13,320 nucleotides of DNA from Clostridiales bacterium (lineage in GTDB: Bacteria; Bacillota; Clostridia; Oscillospirales; Acutalibacteraceae). The notes beneath the pieces are model-generated. The model was not told the DNA's origin. It was given only the letters and a program-made list of their open reading frames with translations, and did not search any database. The stretch is taken from NCBI GenBank assembly GCA_021200075.1, contig JAJQGZ010000008.1, positions 1-13,320 of the forward strand, read 5' to 3'. Positions 6,997-13,255 of this stretch are shown here, in pieces (the first letter of the stretch is position 1; every line of letters starts with the position of its first letter). The position numbers and the translations under genes were made by a program.

Positions 6997-7005
6997 AGCA
7001 ATACT

Positions 7006-8058
7006 ATGAAAATTGTTTTTAAAAGATGCTTATGTATTTTTCTTTGTATGGTGTTCTGCTTTTCTTTCGTCTCCTGTGACGAGCTGAGCGGACTGTTTTC
7101 TCAAAAAGAAAGGTATCAGACGAGCTTCCTTGATTTATTCGACACCGCCTCAACGGTTATCGCTTACGACGACAGCGACAAAGCGTTTGATGAACATTAT
7201 GCCGAGTTTCACGACAGGCTGGAGGAATACTATAAGCTGTATGATATTTATGGTTCATATGACGGGATTAACAATCTCTATACGCTAAACCGAGAAGCAA
7301 AGGACAATGCGGTTGAAGTTGACCAACGAATAATTGATTTGCTCAAATACGGCAAATACGTTTACGAGCTTACCGACGGCAAAACCAACATCTGCTTCGG
7401 TGCGGTATTGGAACTTTGGCACGATTGCAGAGAAGCGGCGGAAAACGACCCTGACAATGCCGCACTCCCCGGTTCCGCCGAGCTTGAAGAAGCGTCAAAG
7501 CACACGGACATTGAAAGCCTCGTAATTGACGAGGAAAACTGCACGGTCACATTTTCCGACCCTGAGCTTCAGCTTGATGTCGGCGCAATTGCAAAGGGGT
7601 ATGCCGTTGAACAGGTATGCGAATGGGCAGGCGAAAATCTGTGGTCATCGGCGGCGATAAGCGTAGGCGGAAGTGTATACACCATCGGATATAAAAACGA
7701 CGACGGCGAAACGCTGTGGAATATTGGAATAGAAAATCCCGATTCCGAAGCGGACGATTATCTGCTGAATGTAGGGATAACGGATTTATGCGTTGTCACA
7801 AGCGGCGATTATCAGCGCTACTATACCGTTGACGGAGTAAAATATTGCCATATTATCGACCCCGATACGCTTTATCCGGCGCAGTATTTTTCCGCAGTTT
7901 CCGTACTGTGCGATGATTCCGCACTCGGCGACGCATTGTCCACAGCTCTTTTCAATATGCCGCTTGAAGACGGGCAGGAGCTTGTGGAAAATATGGATAA
8001 TATCGAAGCCGTCTGGGTTGATAAGGACTATAACACAACATACAGTTCGGGCTTTTGA
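7006..8058 (+). CDS. apbE: ApbE family FAD:protein FMN transferase lipoprotein
   Basis: ApbE moves FMN from FAD onto Thr of D-x-x-S/T-G-A-T sites in extracytoplasmic proteins and needs Mg2+. The 350-residue protein has a lipoprotein signal ending FVSC with Cys24. Family motifs follow in order: LFDTAST near 44-50, DVGAIAKGYA at 191-200, SVGGSVYTIG at 219-228, TSGDYQRYY at 265-273, HIIDPDT at 282-288 (the usual following Gly is Leu), and the metal-site region GDALSTAL with Asp309 and Thr313. No Shine-Dalgarno sequence precedes ATG 7006, but the signal peptide requires this start, and the promoter sits immediately upstream. It heads a four-gene operon. Its likely clients are RnfD and RnfG, encoded in the preceding operon. 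Confidence 0.94.
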   Translation: MKIVFKRCLCIFLCMVFCFSFVSCDELSGLFSQKERYQTSFLDLFDTASTVIAYDDSDKAFDEHYAEFHDRLEEYYKLYDIYGSYDGINNLYTLNREAKDNAVEVDQRIIDLLKYGKYVYELTDGKTNICFGAVLELWHDCREAAENDPDNAALPGSAELEEASKHTDIESLVIDEENCTVTFSDPELQLDVGAIAKGYAVEQVCEWAGENLWSSAAISVGGSVYTIGYKNDDGETLWNIGIENPDSEADDYLLNVGITDLCVVTSGDYQRYYTVDGVKYCHIIDPDTLYPAQYFSAVSVLCDDSALGDALSTALFNMPLEDGQELVENMDNIEAVWVDKDYNTTYSSGF

Positions 8059-8092
8059 ACAATATATTTACAATTAACAGGAGTTTTGATTT

Positions 8093-8674
8093 ATGAAAAA
8101 GAAAGCGCATTTCAACAAAAATTCACCGGCAACAATAATTTCGCTCGTTATTATGATTGTAGTTTGCGTGGCGGTAATCTTCGGCTCACAGGCAATTTAC
8201 AATGCGGCAAATGTCAAATACGACGAGCATATTGAAATTGATTTTACAATAGCTTCCGTAAAAGACCTCAGTATCAGCTCAGCAAACGCCTCGGACTACT
8301 CCGTCATCTCTGCTCAGGAAGCATATGACGAAAACGGCGAGCTTGTTGCTTACATCATAGACGGCACAACGGTTGGATATAATCAGGAAAGCCCGATTGA
8401 AATGGAAACTATAATCTCCGCCGACGGAACAATCGTTTACGGCATTGATGTTTTGCAGCAGGACGAGACGGAATACCTCGGAGTAAGAATAAAGACATCT
8501 GAATTTAAAGACCAGTTCACTGGCAGGTATCTCCCCGTGGTTTCCTCAACAAGCACACAAAAGGGCAGTAAAATCGACCTGCTTTCAAAATCCACAATAT
8601 CTTCCGAGGCTGTTATTGACGGAGTTAATAACGCTCAGTCGTTTGTAACCGACAATTATACGGCAGAGGGATAA
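8093..8674 (+). CDS. Membrane-anchored FMN_bind-like protein, degenerate site
   Basis: A 193-residue protein with one N-terminal helix (about 14-36) and an extracytoplasmic domain laid out like RnfG: strands with an acidic turn (ISADGTIVYGIDV, about 108-120), YLGVRIKTSEFKDQF (128-142) corresponding to the RnfG GLGAKCTEAEFTDQF region, and a C-terminal D162-L-L-S-K-S-T168-I-S-S. The ApbE consensus would be D-x-x-S-G-A-T, so Asp, Ser and Thr are kept but Gly-Ala has become Lys-Ser. It may be flavinylated at Thr168, bind flavin non-covalently, or have lost flavin. AGGAG at 8079-8083 precedes the ATG; it lies 34 bases after apbE and 1 base before the next gene. Confidence 0.85.
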   Translation: MKKKAHFNKNSPATIISLVIMIVVCVAVIFGSQAIYNAANVKYDEHIEIDFTIASVKDLSISSANASDYSVISAQEAYDENGELVAYIIDGTTVGYNQESPIEMETIISADGTIVYGIDVLQQDETEYLGVRIKTSEFKDQFTGRYLPVVSSTSTQKGSKIDLLSKSTISSEAVIDGVNNAQSFVTDNYTAEG

Positions 8675-8675
8675 T

Positions 8676-9041
8676 ATGAAAAAGGCGGATTTTGTACTGA
8701 TAGGCGTTGTGGCAGTCGTTGCGGCGGTACTGTTGATTTTCCTGTACGGTGTAAATAATTCCTCCGACGGTTATGTTCAGATAGAAATTGACGGCGAAGT
8801 TACCGAAACGCTGCCGCTTGACGAAGACGCCGAAAGGGATATTGAAACCGAGTACGGCAAAAATACGCTTGTTATCAAAGACGGCAGTGCCGAAATGACA
8901 TATGCCGACTGCCCCGACGGCATCTGCACAAATCATAATGCGATAAGCAGGAACGGAGAATCCATTATCTGCCTGCCTCACAAGGTGGTTGTCACAATAG
9001 TAAGCGAAGCGCAGGAGGATGATGTGGACGCTGTTGCGTGA
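8676..9041 (+). CDS. NusG domain II membrane-anchored protein
   Basis: This 121-residue protein has an N-terminal helix (about 5-25) and an exported NusG-domain-II (NusG_II) fold. Its hallmarks are Y76-A-D-C79-P-D-G-I-C84 and I98-C99-L-P-H-K-V-V-V at 98-106. Despite the name it is not the transcription factor NusG. Families of this type are common beside Rnf or Gx genes in Clostridia, and their role is unknown. The conserved cysteines suggest a redox or disulfide function outside the membrane; this is inference. AGAGGG just before the upstream stop serves as the ribosome binding site. Confidence 0.88.
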   Translation: MKKADFVLIGVVAVVAAVLLIFLYGVNNSSDGYVQIEIDGEVTETLPLDEDAERDIETEYGKNTLVIKDGSAEMTYADCPDGICTNHNAISRNGESIICLPHKVVVTIVSEAQEDDVDAVA

Positions 9042-9048
9042 ATGAATT

Positions 9049-9561
9049 ATGAAAAACAGTAAGGTAAAAAACACGGCGCTTTTTGCAATGATGGTTGCAC
9101 TGGCGTTTACATTCAGCTATCTTGAAAGTCTGATACCCTTTAACTTCGGCATACCGGGGATTAAGCTCGGATTCGCAAACTTGGTTATTGTAGTGGCGCT
9201 TTATATAATGAAGCCGTCATACGCATTCGCAATCGCCGTTATCAGGATATTCCTTGCAGGTTTAACCTTCGGCAATTTTTACAGCATTTCATACAGCCTT
9301 TGCGGAGGGCTTCTTTCCTTTGCGGTTATGCTGCTTGCACGCAAAACAAAGCTTTCGATAATCGGAGTGAGTATGCTCGGCGGAATTTTCCATAACTTAG
9401 GGCAAATTATTATGGCGGCAATTCTTATGCAGACGGTAAGGATTGTTTACTACTTCCCCGTTTTGCTGATTGCCGGTCTTGCAACAGGCTTTCTCATAGG
9501 AACAATATCAAAAATAATTATCGACAGATTTAAAAAGATAAGCAAAAACAAAACAGAATAA
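9049..9561 (+). CDS. Gx transporter family membrane protein
   Basis: A 170-residue hydrophobic protein with about five to six membrane segments. It matches the family called Gx transporter, often annotated as heptaprenyl diphosphate synthase component I. Visible motifs are PGIKLGFANLVIVVALY (36-52), SYSLCGGLLSF (81-91) and GGIFHNLGQI (111-120). The substrate is unknown; the fold resembles ECF S-components. Position after apbE and the FMN_bind-like gene suggests a role in supplying flavin, or another cofactor, to the exported redox proteins, but this is inference. No good ribosome binding site lies directly before ATG 9049. It starts 7 bases after the upstream stop, so coupled translation is likely. 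It is the last gene of the operon. Confidence 0.88.
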   Translation: MKNSKVKNTALFAMMVALAFTFSYLESLIPFNFGIPGIKLGFANLVIVVALYIMKPSYAFAIAVIRIFLAGLTFGNFYSISYSLCGGLLSFAVMLLARKTKLSIIGVSMLGGIFHNLGQIIMAAILMQTVRIVYYFPVLLIAGLATGFLIGTISKIIIDRFKKISKNKTE

Positions 9562-9584
9562 ATATTAATAAGCAATATAAAAAC

Positions 9585-9617
9585 AGTGCCGAGAGCAATT
9601 CACAAGCCCTCGGCACT
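9585..9617. terminator. Bidirectional terminator between convergent operons
   Basis: AGTGCCGAG at 9585-9593 pairs perfectly with CTCGGCACT at 9609-9617, with two further inner G-C pairs across one mismatch. On the plus strand it is followed by TTAAATTT, and on the minus strand by TGTTTTTAT. The better U-tract is on the minus side, serving the feo operon, while the plus side closes the apbE operon. Confidence 0.92.
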
Positions 9618-9652
9618 TTAAATTTGAAATATTCAATCGGTAAGGATTATGT

Positions 9653-9826
9653 TTATTTAATCTCGGAATGTGTACAGCCGTGGCATTTACTACAATCGCC
9701 GCCGCAGACGACGCTTTTGCCGGTCTTTTTGTCTTTAACCATTTTGGCAATTATAGCCGCAACAACCGCAATAACCACTAAAAGTACAACAATCGTACCG
9801 ATATTTGCCTTTAAAAACGATAACAT
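9653..9826 (-). CDS. FeoB-associated Cys-rich membrane protein
   Basis: A 57-residue protein of the FeoB_associated family. One membrane helix (about 8-29) is followed by a short cytoplasmic-type tail with Cys41, 45, 48 and 51 (CGGDCSKCHGC). I start it at ATG 9826, 6 bases after AGGTG. An in-frame GTG at 9835 lies within that ribosome binding site. It sits 19 bases after feoB, the normal position. The cysteines probably bind iron or stabilise FeoB, by analogy with small Feo accessory proteins; the role in this family is not established. Confidence 0.9.
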   Translation of the reverse strand: MLSFLKANIGTIVVLLVVIAVVAAIIAKMVKDKKTGKSVVCGGDCSKCHGCTHSEIK

Positions 9827-9845
9827 ATCCGTCACCTTTTCTTTT

Positions 9846-12029
9846 TTACTTGGTCGCCTTTTCCTTATGCTTTGAATCGACCTTTAAGGTATTGCTTTCC
9901 TTATAAGGCTTAAAGAGCATATACAGTATGAATACAAGGCAGATAACAGCAAAGATGAGACCGATTATATTGACATCTCCTGCAAAGAGCAGACCTACCT
10001 GATATACTATAAGTGAGATTACATATGCGAATATGCACTGATAAGCTATTGCAAAGGCAGTCCATTTGCCGTTGTTCATCTCTCTCCTGATGGCACCCAT
10101 TGCGGCAAAGCACGGAGCGCAGAGAAGATTGAATATCAAGAACGAATAACCGGCAAGACCTGCGTGACCTCCGCTGAGTGATGCGAAATCCGCACTCAGA
10201 GCCGACCATATCTCGTCTCCGTTTTCGGAAACTTCTCCCGCAAAATGGAACAGTACGCCGAATGTGCCTACAACATTTTCCTTTGCGACAAGACCGGTAA
10301 CGGCAGCCACCGTTTCTCTCCAGCCACCCCAGCCGAGCGGAATGAATATCCAAGAGAAAATCGAGCCTATGGCGGCGAGTGTGGAATTATCCATATCCTC
10401 TACCATACCGAAGCTTCCGTTTTCAACACCGAAGCCCTGCAAGAACCAAATGACGATTGTTGATACCGTGATAATAGTTCCTGCTTTTTTGATAAACGAC
10501 CAGCCTCTCTCCCACACTGAGCGGAGAACCGTGCCGACTGTCGGCCAGTGGTAAGCCGGAAGCTCCATAACAAACGGAGCGGGATCGCCTGCAAACATCT
10601 TTGTTTTCTTGAGCATAATACCCGATATGATAATTGCGGCAACGCCGATAAAGTAAGCGGAAACCGCTACAAGTCCGGAATTATTAAACAGCGCTCCGGC
10701 AATAAGCCCGATTATCGGAAGCTTTGCTCCGCAGGGAATAAATGTTGTCACCATAATCGTCATTCGGCGGTCACGCTCATTTTCTATCGTACGGGAAGCC
10801 ATAACTCCGGGTACGCCGCAGCCTGTTCCGATAAGCATCGGAATGAACGATTTACCTGACAAGCCGAATTTGCGGAAAATCCTGTCCATAATAAATGCAA
10901 CACGAGCCATATATCCGCAGCTTTCAAGAAAAGCAAGGAATATGAACAACACAAGCATTTGAGGAATGAATCCCAAAACAGCGCCGACACCGCCGATAAC
11001 ACCGTCTACAATAAGTCCGATAAGCCAATCAGCGCAGTTTATCGCTTCAAGCCAGCCTGTAACGGCAGGAGGAATTATCTCGCCGAACAAGACATCGTTC
11101 ACCCAGCCTGTAAGAGCGTCGCCGACAGTCTGAATGGAAACATAGTAAACTATGAACATTACAACGGCGAAAATCGGAAGACCGAGCCACCTGTTTGTAA
11201 CAATCCTATCAATCTTATCCGAAACGGAAAGCTTTTCGCCCGATTTTTTCTTGTAGCAGGATTTTATAATCGAAGCTATGTAAACATATCTTTCATTTGT
11301 GATAATACTTTCGGCGTCGTCGTCAAGCTCCGCTTCAGCCTTTTGTATATCGCTTTCGACATGCTGTGAAATCTCTTTGCTGAGATTGAGCTGTTCAAGC
11401 ACCTTTTGATCTCTTTCAAAAATCTTAATGGCGTACCAACGCTGTTGTTCCTCCGGCATATTGTGAACCGCCGCTTCCTCAATATGAGCGATAGCGTGTT
11501 CAACCGGGCCCGAAAAGCTATGCCGCGGAATTGTCGGAGCGCCCTTTGCGGCGTCAATCGCCGCCTGTGCCGCATCCATTATACCGGTGCCTTTGAACGC
11601 TGATATTTCCACAACCTTGCAGCCGAGCTGCCTTGAAAGCTCGTCAATGCGGATTTTGTCGCCGTTTTTCTTGACGACATCCATCATATTTATCGCTACA
11701 ACTACGGGGATATCCAGCTCTACAATCTGCGTTGTGAGATATAAGCTCCTCTCCAGATTTGTGCCGTCTACAAGGTTAAGCACTGCGTCCGGTTTTTGGT
11801 CGATAAGATAGTCCCTTGCAACTACTTCTTCAATGGTGTATGGCGAAAGAGAATAAATACCCGGAAGATCGGTGATTATTACATCGCTGTTCTTTTTAAG
11901 CTTACCCTCTTTTTTCTCCACCGTTACGCCGGGCCAGTTGCCGACGAACTGATTTGAACCCGTCAATGCGTTAAAAAGCGTTGTTTTACCGCAGTTGGGG
12001 TTACCTGCCAATGCAATTCTAATACTCAT
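9846..12029 (-). CDS. feoB: Ferrous iron transporter FeoB
   Basis: FeoB imports Fe2+ across the cytoplasmic membrane. The N-terminal G domain has G1 GNPNCGKT (9-16), switch-I region NWPGVTVEKKEG (31-42), G3 DLPG (54-57), G4 NMMD (114-117) and G5 SAFKG (143-147). A helical spacer leads to the membrane domain from about residue 285. Gate motifs are visible: GTGCGVPGVMASR followed by the conserved ENERDRR, and later LLCAPCFAAMGAIRREM. At 727 residues it is full length. The C-terminus is a lysine-rich tail rather than the Cys-rich end seen in some FeoBs, fitting the separate Cys-rich accessory peptide downstream. A GGAAAGGA ribosome binding site precedes ATG 12029. The reading frame is intact. 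Confidence 0.97.
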   Translation of the reverse strand: MSIRIALAGNPNCGKTTLFNALTGSNQFVGNWPGVTVEKKEGKLKKNSDVIITDLPGIYSLSPYTIEEVVARDYLIDQKPDAVLNLVDGTNLERSLYLTTQIVELDIPVVVAINMMDVVKKNGDKIRIDELSRQLGCKVVEISAFKGTGIMDAAQAAIDAAKGAPTIPRHSFSGPVEHAIAHIEEAAVHNMPEEQQRWYAIKIFERDQKVLEQLNLSKEISQHVESDIQKAEAELDDDAESIITNERYVYIASIIKSCYKKKSGEKLSVSDKIDRIVTNRWLGLPIFAVVMFIVYYVSIQTVGDALTGWVNDVLFGEIIPPAVTGWLEAINCADWLIGLIVDGVIGGVGAVLGFIPQMLVLFIFLAFLESCGYMARVAFIMDRIFRKFGLSGKSFIPMLIGTGCGVPGVMASRTIENERDRRMTIMVTTFIPCGAKLPIIGLIAGALFNNSGLVAVSAYFIGVAAIIISGIMLKKTKMFAGDPAPFVMELPAYHWPTVGTVLRSVWERGWSFIKKAGTIITVSTIVIWFLQGFGVENGSFGMVEDMDNSTLAAIGSIFSWIFIPLGWGGWRETVAAVTGLVAKENVVGTFGVLFHFAGEVSENGDEIWSALSADFASLSGGHAGLAGYSFLIFNLLCAPCFAAMGAIRREMNNGKWTAFAIAYQCIFAYVISLIVYQVGLLFAGDVNIIGLIFAVICLVFILYMLFKPYKESNTLKVDSKHKEKATK

Positions 12030-12043
12030 TACATTTTCCTTTC

Positions 12044-12094
12044 CTACAATTTTACAATATGTAAATCCTCAGCCGCCGCAGTAATCGGAGACAT
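12044..12094 (-). other. 16-codon ORF between feoA1 and feoB
   Basis: Reading down from ATG 12094, a short frame encodes MSPITAAAEDLHIVKL and stops at 12044, just before the feoB ribosome binding site. There is only a weak AGG upstream. It may be chance, or a leader peptide coupling translation into feoB. Part of its frame overlaps a TTTACA-ATA-TGTAAA inverted repeat (12051-12065). Confidence 0.2.
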
Positions 12095-12114
12095 CGGAAA
12101 TTTTACCTGTTTGC

Positions 12115-12130
12115 GTTAGTTTACACTAAC
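12115..12130. promoter_or_regulatory. DtxR-type operator candidate, feoA1-feoB gap
   Basis: GTTAG (12115-12119), six bases, CTAAC (12126-12130): a perfect inverted repeat of the same architecture as the two sites at the feoA promoter. It lies in the 123-base gap before feoB, suggesting that feoB has additional iron-dependent control or its own weak promoter. An RNA hairpin is the alternative explanation. Confidence 0.5.
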
Positions 12131-12152
12131 AGCCTGTGATTAAAAATGAGGT

Positions 12153-12374
12153 TTATTCAACCTCAATAAGTTCGGCATCGGCTTTTCTGAGAGAAAGCTC
12201 ATACCCTCTTATAGTAACCTCTATCGGGTCTCCGAGCGGCGCAACCTTGCGCACATAAATTTCAACGCCCTTGGTGATACCCATATCCATAATTCTTCTT
12301 TTAAGCGCACCCTCTCCGTGGAGCTTCTTCACCGTGCAGGTATCGCCTATTTTGATTTCTCTTAAAGTTTTCAT
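12153..12374 (-). CDS. feoA: FeoA family protein (second copy in operon)
   Basis: A 73-residue SH3-like FeoA, a small cytoplasmic partner thought to interact with FeoB. It has the family outline: an N-terminal strand IKIGDTCTVKKL, RRIMDMGITKGVEIYV (27-42), then PIEVTIRGYELSLRKADAELI. GGAGGG lies 5 bases before ATG 12374. It starts 25 bases after the other feoA and is separated from feoB by 123 bases. Confidence 0.94.
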   Translation of the reverse strand: MKTLREIKIGDTCTVKKLHGEGALKRRIMDMGITKGVEIYVRKVAPLGDPIEVTIRGYELSLRKADAELIEVE

Positions 12375-12399
12375 TGCTTCCCTCCGTATTTAAAATGGC

Positions 12400-12612
12400 T
12401 CAAACCATAATTTTACTCGCCATTTCCTGGCTTATGGCAACTCTCGTCTCCTTGATATTGACAATCAGATTGCCCGACATTGACGAGATAACGCTCACCT
12501 TTGAACCGACAACAAAGCCCAGATCGTTTAAATGCGCCTTGACCTTTGCGTTACCGCCGATTTTTTTGATAATAACATCCTCGCCCGAATCGGCAAAATT
12601 TAACGGCATCAT
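12400..12612 (-). CDS. feoA: FeoA family protein (first gene of feo operon)
   Basis: A 70-residue FeoA-like protein with the core KKIGGNAKVKAHLNDLGF, VVGSKVSVIS and the ending NLIVNIKETRVAISQEMASKI. It is clearly a diverged paralogue of the second FeoA rather than a recent copy. The start is ATG 12612, 7 bases after AGGGG. An in-frame TTG at 12630 would put the ribosome binding site inside the gene, so I reject it. It is the promoter-proximal gene of the feo operon. Two FeoA domains before feoB are common in Clostridia. Confidence 0.92.
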   Translation of the reverse strand: MMPLNFADSGEDVIIKKIGGNAKVKAHLNDLGFVVGSKVSVISSMSGNLIVNIKETRVAISQEMASKIMV

Positions 12613-12671
12613 GTAATCACCCCTGTGCAAAATCCGTAAACAGAACCAACTTTAAAATTTATATGTAATAA

Positions 12672-12689
12672 GGTTAGCCATTTCTAACC
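12672..12689. promoter_or_regulatory. DtxR-type operator 1 at feoA start point
   Basis: GGTTAG (12672-12677), six bases, CTAACC (12684-12689): a perfect 6-bp inverted repeat lying at about +1 to +18 of the predicted feoA transcript. The AAGGTTAGCC half strongly resembles the DtxR/IdeR box. In RNA it would form a hairpin at the 5' end. Confidence 0.7.
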
Positions 12690-12695
12690 GTCTAT

Positions 12696-12724
12696 ATGTT
12701 AGCACTACCTAATTCATTTATCAA
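12696..12724 (-). promoter_or_regulatory. feo operon promoter
   Basis: On the minus strand, TTGATA (12724-12719), 17 bp, and TAACAT (12701-12696) with an extended TGC directly upstream. The start point would be near 12689. The -10 is only 4/6 consensus, but the extended element compensates. Both predicted operators overlap or abut it, as expected for iron repression. Confidence 0.6.
12698..12712. promoter_or_regulatory. DtxR-type operator 2 over feoA -10
   Basis: GTTAG (12698-12702), six bases, CTAA (12709-12712). On the minus strand it reads TTAGGTAGTGCTAAC, close to the DtxR/IdeR box. It covers the -10 and spacer of the feoA promoter. Its centre is 25 bp from operator 1. Confidence 0.65.
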
Positions 12725-12751
12725 GCCTTATTTTAAAAAAGTATAGCAAAC

Positions 12752-12780
12752 TTGAAAAATTTTTATTATGGTGGTATAAT
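12752..12780 (+). promoter_or_regulatory. Promoter of the DtxR-family gene
   Basis: TTGAAA at 12752-12757, a 17-bp spacer and a perfect TATAAT at 12775-12780 with an extended TGG at 12772-12774. The start would be near 12787, giving a leader of about 70 bases. The nearest candidate operator is about 40 bp upstream, so strong autorepression is not evident. Confidence 0.82.
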
Positions 12781-12805
12781 ATTTTATAGTATATTGTTTA
12801 CCGAC

Positions 12806-12825
12806 CTTTTGGCTTTGGCTAAAAG
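12806..12825 (+). promoter_or_regulatory. Leader hairpin before the DtxR-family gene
   Basis: CTTTTGGC (12806-12813) pairs with GCTAAAAG (12818-12825) around a TTTG loop: eight pairs including one G-U. No U-tract follows, so it is not a simple terminator. A role in mRNA stability or regulation is possible; it may be incidental. Confidence 0.35.
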
Positions 12826-12855
12826 CAAATATTATCGTACAAGAGAGGGATAAAA

Positions 12856-13242
12856 ATGAAAATAAGGGAATCCTCCGAAAATTACCTTGAAACCATACTG
12901 ATGATAAAAAACAGAAAGGGCGAGGTACGCTCAATTGACATTGCAAACGAACTTAACTTTTCCAAACCGAGCGTAAGCGTTGCTATGAAAAATCTGAAGG
13001 AAAGCGGCTATATCAGCGTTGACTCCTCGGGTTGTATTTCCTTACTTGATAAAGGGCTTGCCGTTGCACAAAAAATGTACGAACGCCACACCACTATCTC
13101 CGACTGGCTTATTTCCCTCGGAGTGGAACCCGAGGTTGCGGTTGAAGACGCCTGCCGAATAGAACATATTATCAGCACGCAAACCTTTGAAGCAATAAAA
13201 AAGCTTGCAAAATCAACCAATCCTCCCGTAAACGAAGCATAA
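12856..13242 (+). CDS. DtxR-family metal-dependent transcriptional regulator
   Basis: A 128-residue regulator with an N-terminal winged helix-turn-helix (about 5-65; SIDIANELNFSKPSVSVAMKNL is the recognition region at 26-47) and the metal-binding dimerisation domain. It lacks the C-terminal SH3 domain, as is common in clostridial members. Metal ligands by alignment: Glu12, His78, Cys100, Glu103 and His104 (EDACRIEH), the Cys favouring a DtxR/IdeR-like, iron-type site. The position of MntR Asp8 or DtxR Met10 is Asn9. AGAGGG precedes ATG 12856. It is divergent from the feo operon and is the obvious candidate regulator of it. I do not assign a symbol because iron versus manganese specificity is unproven. 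Confidence 0.92.
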   Translation: MKIRESSENYLETILMIKNRKGEVRSIDIANELNFSKPSVSVAMKNLKESGYISVDSSGCISLLDKGLAVAQKMYERHTTISDWLISLGVEPEVAVEDACRIEHIISTQTFEAIKKLAKSTNPPVNEA

Positions 13243-13255
13243 TAGAAGCATAATA
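13234..13255 (+). repeat. 11-bp tandem duplication at regulator stop
   Basis: GAAGCATAATA is repeated exactly at 13234-13244 and 13245-13255, spanning the TAA stop at 13240-13242. It looks like a replication-slippage duplication and does not change the protein end. The remainder to 13320 is AT-rich, with no gene and no convincing terminator visible. Confidence 0.7.

Noticed and set aside
6846..7005. FMN riboswitch upstream of apbE
   Set aside because: The gap holds only a terminator and a promoter placed at the ATG; there is no room for an aptamer in the transcript.
8676..9041. Transcription elongation factor NusG
   Set aside because: Only the NusG-II-type domain is present behind a membrane helix; no NGN or KOW domain.
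9049..9561. Heptaprenyl diphosphate synthase subunit
   Set aside because: The protein is an integral membrane protein with no prenyltransferase Asp-rich motifs; the Gx transporter family name is more accurate.
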